Part shown: positions 56,963 through 64,000 of the stretch, piece by piece
Position numbering within the stretch: position 1 is the first letter of the stretch
Layout: the number at the start of each line of letters is the position of its first letter
Assembly (NCBI GenBank): GCA_026120185.1
Contig: JANUWF010001193.1
Span: 1,364,001 to 1,428,000 of the forward strand
Length of the DNA stretch: 64,000 nucleotides
Source of the DNA: Voacanga thouarsii
Lineage: Eukaryota; Streptophyta; Magnoliopsida; Gentianales; Apocynaceae
Direction of reading: 5' to 3'
Translations under genes and position numbers: made by a program
Notes under the pieces: generated by a model
Databases searched by the model: none
The model's input: only the letters and a program-made list of their open reading frames with translations
What the model was told of the DNA's origin: nothing

Positions 56963-58468
56963 TTGTATTTTCATTTTCATTCTATTTTAATAATATTTAC
57001 GTTTGCATATATATATTTGTGTTCGGATAGGTACATTGTTAATGATGATGTATGCATTATTGATAGTGGAACTACACACACCATACTAAAAAATGAGAAA
57101 TATTTTTCTGATCTCAAAATGGGAGAAATAAATATTTATACGATAAACGGTAGTGCAAATGTGATTGAGGGCTCCGGAAAAGCTAGTATATTGTTGCCTA
57201 AAGGAACAACAATTATTATTGATAAGGCACTATTTTCCTCAAAATCCAAAAGAAATTTATTGAGTTTTAAAGATATCCGCAGAAATGGGTATCATGTTAA
57301 AACAAATGAGGAAAATGGGATTGAGCATCTTTTTATTACTCAAATGCATTTGGGTAAGAAATCTGTATTAGAAAAAATGCCGTCTTTTTCTACTGGCCTA
57401 TATTTTGTAAAAATACGTACAATTGAAATTCATCATCTAGTAAACCAGAAGTTTACTGGTCCTATTACTTTTAGCATTTGGTATGACCGGTTGGGTCATC
57501 CGGGATCTACCATGATGAGAAGAATCATTGAGAATACACATGGTCATCCTTTAAAAAATAAAAGGATATTAACATCAGAAAAATTCGCATGTACTGCATG
57601 TTCCATAGGAAAATTAATTGTTAAACTATCACCAGTAAAAGTAGGAGCTAAAAGTCCTACATTTCTCGAACGGATTCACGGAGATATTTGTGGACCTATT
57701 GATCCACCATGTGAACCGTTCAAATATTTTATGGTCTTAATTGATGCATCATCTCGATGGTCACATGTATATTTATTATCTACTCGTAACCTGGCGTTTG
57801 CGAGATTACTTGCTCAAATAATTAAATTACGAGCACAATTTCCTGACCATCACATTAAAAATATCCGTTTGGATAATGCTGGTGAATTTTCATCACATGC
57901 TTTTGATGCATATTGCATGTCAGTTGGGATTAATGTTGAACATCATGTAGCTCATGTTCACGCACAAAATGGTCTTGCTGAATCTTTGATTAAACGATTA
58001 CAATTAATTGCTAGACCATTATTAATGAAAACAAATCTCCCAACATCTGCCTGGGGACATGTTATTTTACATGCTGCAACACTTGTACGCATAAGACCAG
58101 TTAGTTATCATAAATTCTCTCATTTGCAATTGGCTTTTGGGTCAGAACCAAATATTGCCCATTTAAGAATTTTTAGGTGTGCTGTATATGTTCCAATTGC
58201 ACCAAACCAACGTACAAAGATGGGTCCTCAAAGAAGAAAGGGGATATACGTTGGATATGATTCTCCCTCTATTATCAAGTATGTTGAACCCCTGACATGA
58301 GATGTATTCACAGCAAAATTTGCTGATTGTCATTTTGATGAATCATTATTCCCTAAATTATGGGGAGAACCAAAATAGTATAAAAATGATCTTGCTTGGA
58401 CAACATCATTAAATTATCTTGATCCGCGCATAAGCGCATGTGAACTTGAAGTTCAAAAGATAATTCAT
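56963..58468 (+). pseudogene. Copia protease and integrase remnant, copy III
   Basis: The aspartic protease signature DSGTTHTI lies near 57058-57081. A GAG-pre-integrase segment (WYDRLGHPG near 57479) precedes the zinc-binding HxxC region and the integrase core, with D in GDICGP, D in RLDNAGEF and E in GLAESL as the DDE triad. The frame is open to TGA at 58298-58300 and then continues in the same frame with a further stop near 58378. Between gag and this frame (56710-56960) there is at least one frameshift. Confidence 0.92.
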
Positions 58469-60406
58469 TTGCAAAGCATTGCAAATCAAATGTTAGACGC
58501 TTTTGTTGACTCCAGAAGAGTTACAAAATCGCATATTCCAGCTATAAATGCTCCTATTCGAATTGAAGTTCCAGCAGAACAAAATATTATACATATAGCT
58601 GCTGAGTCAAAAACACGCCAAAAGCGTGGCCGACCTCTTGGTTCTAAAGATAAAAATCCTCGAAAGAAAAGAGGATTAAATGATCCAGAAGATCATATTG
58701 AAGAAAAGAATGATAAAGACCAAGAGAGAACTGATGACAAAGAACCAGAAGTTGATGAAAGTAACACTGAAATTTCTATCAATTATACCACTTCCGGTAG
58801 AAGTTGGAATCGGATAGAAACTGTTATTGATAATATATTTGAATACAATATATCTCTTGATGTTACACAGGATAATGATGATCCTGAACCAATATCGATT
58901 GATGAATGTCGGCATAGAAAAGATTGGCTACAATGGAAAGATGCAATTCAATCGGAGTTAAATGCAACGACAAAACGTGAAATCTTCGGACTGCAGTCCA
59001 AACACCGAGAAGGTGTAAAACCCTGTTGGCTACAAAGGAATATTGGGTTGAAAGCGCAATGAAAAGAGTGAAATCGTTCGATATAAAGCGCGATTAGTAG
59101 CCCAAGGTTTTTACAAAGACCAGGTATTGATTATGATGAAACTTATTCTCCTGTTGTTGATGCTATTACACTCCGATATCTTATCGGTTTGGCGAGTACA
59201 TGAAAAGATAGATATGCGCCTATTAGATGTTGTCACTGCTTACTTGTATGGAAATTTAGAAAATGATGTTTACATGAAAATCCCCGAAGGATTTCATATG
59301 CCTAAAGCATATAAACATTATCCTCGTGAAAATTACTCCATCAAGTTGCAGAAATCATTATATGGCCTGAAGCAATCTGAGCGCATGTGGTTCACACGTC
59401 TTAGTGAATATTGATTGAAAGCGAGATTTAAAATGACCAGAGCCCCAAGAAACAATTGATTATTCGACATCAAGGATGGTCGTAAAAGTATAATTTGCCT
59501 TGGTTTACAAATTGAACATTTGGCAAGTAGAACAGTTATTCAACATATACAGTAAAAGTTCTAAAAAGATTTTACATGGACAAAACACATCCATTGAGTA
59601 TTCCAATGATCGTCCGATCATTAAATGTGGATAAAGATCCTTTCCGACCTCAAGAAAATGATGAAGAACTCCTTGGTCCTGAAGTACCATATCTCAGTGC
59701 AATTGGTGCATTGATGTATCTTGCTAATAATACAAGACCTGATATTGCTTTTGCTGTCAATTTATTAGTAAGATTTAGTTATTCACCAACACGACGACAT
59801 TGGAACGGAATTAAACAAGTCATTCGATATCTCCAAGGTACAATTGATCTCGGATTATTTTATTCAAATAAAACCAGTCCAACATTGATAGGTTATGCAG
59901 ATGCTGGTTATTTATCTGATCCACATAAAGCACGTTCTCAAACGGGCTATCTATTTACATGTGGAAATACTGTTATATCATGGCATTATACGAAACAATC
60001 TATAACAGCTATTTCTTCAAATCATGCTGAAATTATAGCCATTCATGAAGCAAGTCGAGAATGTGTATAGCTAAGATCCATGATTCATTATATCCGAGAA
60101 AGTTGTGGATTATCATCAATCAAAGATATTCCAACTCCTTTTTATGAAGACAATGCAACTTGCATAACTCAATTACGAGGAGGATATATTAAAGAAGATC
60201 GGACAAAACATATTTCACCAAAATTCTTCTTTACTCATAAACTCCAGAAGAAAGGTGAAATTGATGTGCTACAAATTCGGTCATGTGATAACCTCGCAGA
60301 TATTTTCACGAAAACTTTACCGACTGCAACATTTGAAAAGTTGAGATATAAAATCGGTATGCGTCGGTTTAAAGATTTAAAGGAATCATCTCATCAGGGG
60401 GAGTAA
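58469..60406 (+). pseudogene. Copia reverse transcriptase and RNase H remnant, copy III
   Basis: Three frames cover it: 58469-59062 (variable linker and start of RT), 59127-59414 and 59576-60406. Frameshifts occur near 59050 and 59420. Compared with copies I and II about 90 bp is missing around 59430-59480, removing the YVDD active site. RNase H continues to the normal end but has an in-frame TAG at 60068-60070. Confidence 0.92.
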
Positions 60407-60531
60407 TAAACAGACATATAGAATAGTGTACTCTTTTTCCTTCACTAGATTTTTTTTCCCACTAGGTTTTTATCTAGTAAGGTTTTAACGAGGCATATTC
60501 TTTATGTAATGGATGGACATCCAAGGGGGAG

Positions 60532-60868
60532 TATTATGAATTATTGGAATCTTTATTAATTAGTGGAGGCTCCACTAATTATGGATTTATGTGAATTATT
60601 AGAAGATTTTTATGGATGTCCACCATTTAGTGGAGACACCACTAATTAAGATTAGTGGAAGATGATGTATATCATGATGTAATCTACTAATTAGAGCTCT
60701 ATAAATAGAGTTATTCTCTAAGCTTGTAATACACCATTATTTTGTGAAAGAAAGATTAGAGAAAATTGTGAGAGAAGAGAAAGAGATAAGTTCTTGTGCA
60801 AAATAGTTAGAATTTTATTAGTGTATAGTGTTAAGATTTTATTCTAACACTATTCTAATTTTATAACA
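60532..60868 (+). repeat. 3' LTR of copia copy III
   Basis: 337 bp, beginning TATTATGAATT (TG mutated to TA) and ending TTATAACA. The polypurine tract AAGGGGGAG (about 60523-60531) abuts it. Confidence 0.95.
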
Positions 60869-61098
60869 ACTTCAAATTATTGTTCAATTTAGAAAGAGAT
60901 ATGGGCCTGACTATGTAATGGTTGGACATTAGCCCAAATGTTATAAGAGCCCATTTAAACTGTTCGTTTTGTACGAAGTTGGTATTTTGGCTTTGCGGCT
61001 CATGGGCTCAGGTGTGCATCCTCGTTTTCCTCTGCCGGACCGCAGATCAGAACTGAATCAGAGAGAGGCTGTTGTTGAGCTTGAAGTTGCTGCGTAAC

Positions 61099-61983
61099 AT
61101 GAAAAGGGAGGAGAAAAGACAAAGGTTCCATGAGGCCCTTCTTCAAATGCTCTATCCTCCTCCTCCTCCTCCGGAAGAGAACAACGACGAATCGATACAC
61201 ACATTAAGTGAAGTCCTTAATTTGGATCAATTTCCTGGTACCTATTGCTTATTGAATTTGGAGTGTGGAATTTCTTGATGCTAAGGTGTTTCCTGGATTG
61301 TTGGATTTACAGATATAGGGCTTTTGTGAATGCAGATGAATCAAATTGGGGGAGAGGATCACCGTCGTTGTCCAGCGCTGCTGAAGGTGAAGGTGAAGGC
61401 GAAGGTGAGAGTGAATGTGATGGGCCTAAGAGGCTGACGAGAGCTCAGAGGAAGAGGCTTCGCAAGAAGAAACTAAAGGAAGAGGCGTCAAGACGCAGGA
61501 AAATTATTGGGCCAACTTTACCTGGTTGGAAGGATGACAACGGAGGAGAAGCTACTGGTGATGTTACGGAGACGAGACCTCCAGGTGTTCGACAAAATGC
61601 TAATGATGTGCCTGATACTGGAGCTAACAAGCCAGGTGAGAGTGCCCTCTTAAGGACATGGCTGGCAGTTTATGCGACGTCTGTTAATCTCCTATATCCA
61701 TTGCATTTCAATTGATATAAACTTTACAAGCTTTGTGAAAATTGCAAGTCCAATTTCCTTCAGTTCTAACTGAGGCCCTTCTAAAATTAATGTAGAATCC
61801 GAGGAAGCACCCTATTGCTTAAATCGAAACAAGCAAAAGCATAGAAGAATGGCCAAGAAGCTGGCTAGTGAAAGGTTGAAATCTTCAAGCACAGAAGATC
61901 AGGGCCGTGGTCTTCCTAAAAAGGGAGAGAATGCTCAACCATCTCCTCAGATTACACTGCAGCGAAATTGGATACTTAATTGA
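61099..61983 (+). CDS. Basic, probably nuclear plant protein of unknown function
   Basis: Exon 1 from 61099 (MKREEKRQRFHEALLQMLY, then a proline run), a middle exon at about 61312-61635 and a last exon 61796-61983 ending in TGA. The middle exon has a GEGEGEGE acidic run followed by TRAQRKRLRKKKLKEEASRR and KIIGPTLPGW, a strong nuclear localisation-type basic block. The last two exons join in frame. The first junction is not clean: the obvious donor at 61238 (GGTACC) leaves one base where the next exon needs two; a weak donor near 61268 would fit. The 3' exon is again Lys/Arg-rich. I do not recognise a domain; the basic block suggests nucleic acid or ribosome-related binding, which is inference only. 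Confidence 0.65.
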
Positions 61984-62670
61984 GTTTAAGGAAAAAACGA
62001 AAAGAAAATGTCTTAGCACAAGCTGAGAAATGCCCCTTCAGATCACCCACTTCAGTTTTAACAAAAACGCAGATGTATCTCCGTCCAGTTGAGGAAAATC
62101 TGATTGAGTTATACATTACTCTTGTAAATTATACTTGTTAAGAACCTTCTTGCTGTTATACATGTAAGCATCTTGAGTAGAATCTTCAATTGATTTTGCA
62201 TGCCCTGCACGTCTCCGTTAACTTATTATAGCTCTTACTGTTTTTGTCTCCTGTGAAAGACTTTGTTCCTAGATTTCTCAAATTTTAATTTAAAATCTGA
62301 GAGAAGGATTCTAATAGGTAGAGCCCGAAATTTTTATCTTTGGCTTTAAAATAAAAGGAAAAAAAGTTAAAATCAGCATACTATGATAAAAATAGACTTT
62401 AATTTGTTTTTCTTTTTTATTTATTTTGTCATTACTGGAAGATCTTGAATTTACGATGTTCTTACCTATGGCTGTGAAGCTTCCGGTGAGGCAAAGTATA
62501 TTGCTTTTTAACATTTGTCCTTGACAACTAAAATGCATTTTATGACAAATATATGTATATGTTAAGGTTTGTACTGTGGATGTTGGCCCTGGTGCTGAAA
62601 CATTATTGGCTTAAGCTATTGATGTACAATTTTATATGTCTATGATTTGATGGTGATACTGGATTTCAGA
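61984..62670. other. Intergenic, no gene seen
   Basis: First part is the 3' UTR of the preceding gene. Nothing else recognised. Confidence 0.5.
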
Positions 62671-63260
<590 letters not shown>

Positions 63261-64000
63261 CTGCAGACGGAAATTGTCATGGTTTCCTGAGGGTTTTGCC
63301 CAGTGCCTATGGGATGAAAGCTAGGACATTCCTCAATTGTAATTATAGCCTGGACTGCTACATTAACAAGGGCTTCTGCTGCTGCTGTTTGACTTATCGT
63401 CAAATGTCCTGTTTCAGTAATTACAATCTGGGTTGATCTCTGTACAGATATTTGTTCAAATATACACTCATTACCAATATAACCTCCCCGACCGGACAGT
63501 GAACAAGGCATCGAATTTTGAATCAGCCCTCCCTTGGATTTTTCACATCATAGATACAAAAGATCTCATTTTCAGATGTTCTTATTATTGGATCGATCAA
63601 TTAATGGATATAATTTTTTACTTTAATAATTGCGATTAAACTAAGAGTGCAGTTACGTTTTTTTAGTGGAGTAGAACGTAATTAATAAATTATTTTTATT
63701 GACATAATAATTTATTATCAAAATAATTTATTAGAGTTTAATCTAATTATATATGTGACTCTTAATTATGGGATAATAATAAATTATAATTTGTTTATAA
63801 TTTATAAATGAAAATTACAGAAAATTAAAAATCATATTTTAAATAGAATAAGATAAGTGGAAATAGTTGTACTAAATTATACTTTTCTTACTCTATCAGG
63901 ATTCTATAGAGGGAAACAAAATACGATTAGTAATTTTTTTGTTCACCGAACTTATATTGAAGAAGACTTGGGCGTCTAGAGCATTACTAGAAGGTCAAAA
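63261..64000. other. AT-rich intergenic, no gene seen
   Basis: No coherent frame or repeat to the window end. Confidence 0.5.

Larger units (their letters stand above)
55436..60868 (+). mobile_element. Ty1-copia element, copy III, end to end but inactivated
   Basis: Full-length 5.4-kb insertion with LTRs at 55436-55774 and 60532-60868 and a perfect 5-bp target duplication ACTTC (55431-55435 and 60869-60873). Internal order is gag, protease, integrase, reverse transcriptase, RNase H, which defines Ty1-copia. The two LTRs differ at about 19 positions by hand count, mostly transitions, so it is older than copy II. Coding is broken by stops, frameshifts and a deletion removing the reverse transcriptase active site. 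Confidence 0.96.

Overview
This is nuclear DNA from a flowering plant, most likely a eudicot. The genes have GT-AG introns and include plant-only families (phytosulfokine precursor, VQ protein, ACR protein, PHLOEM PROTEIN 2-LIKE A10, RWP-RK factor). The intergenic DNA is very AT-rich and full of plant-type transposons. I cannot name the species from the sequence.

Layout. 1-1643 is the 3' end of a Ty1-copia element. 2151-2512 is a phytosulfokine precursor. 5466-7056 encodes a 55-residue membrane protein. 7983-9275 (minus) is a PP2-A10-like gene. 11320-14596 is a four-ACT-domain ACR gene. 15491-19316 (minus) is a BSD-domain gene. 19691-21841 (minus) is an unrecognised gene grown by tandem duplication of one phase-0 exon. 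23507-28612 (minus) is a second copia element whose protease/integrase region is replaced by a broken RWP-RK (RKD-type) gene in the opposite orientation. About 28.6-33.9 kb is AT-rich repeat debris. 34.2-35.8 kb (plus) and 39.5-41.3 kb (minus) are two paralogous RING-H2 genes arranged tail to tail, separated by a putative solo LTR and a hAT-type MITE. 44269-44859 (minus) is a VQ protein. 45-51.9 kb holds repeats only. 51989-52456 is a small unrecognised plant gene. 54244-55157 is a hAT-type element. 55436-60868 is a third copia element, complete end to end but inactivated. 61099-61983 encodes a basic nuclear-like protein. 62671-63260 is a RuvB-like 2 pseudogene.

The genes do not form a pathway; this is ordinary single-gene plant chromatin interrupted by mobile DNA. 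The most notable items are the copia element carrying an antisense host transcription-factor gene (26003-27630), the exon-repeat gene with its duplicated upstream region, the convergent RING pair in which one copy has lost a residue inside the RING, and several transposon insertions whose target-site duplications can be read directly.
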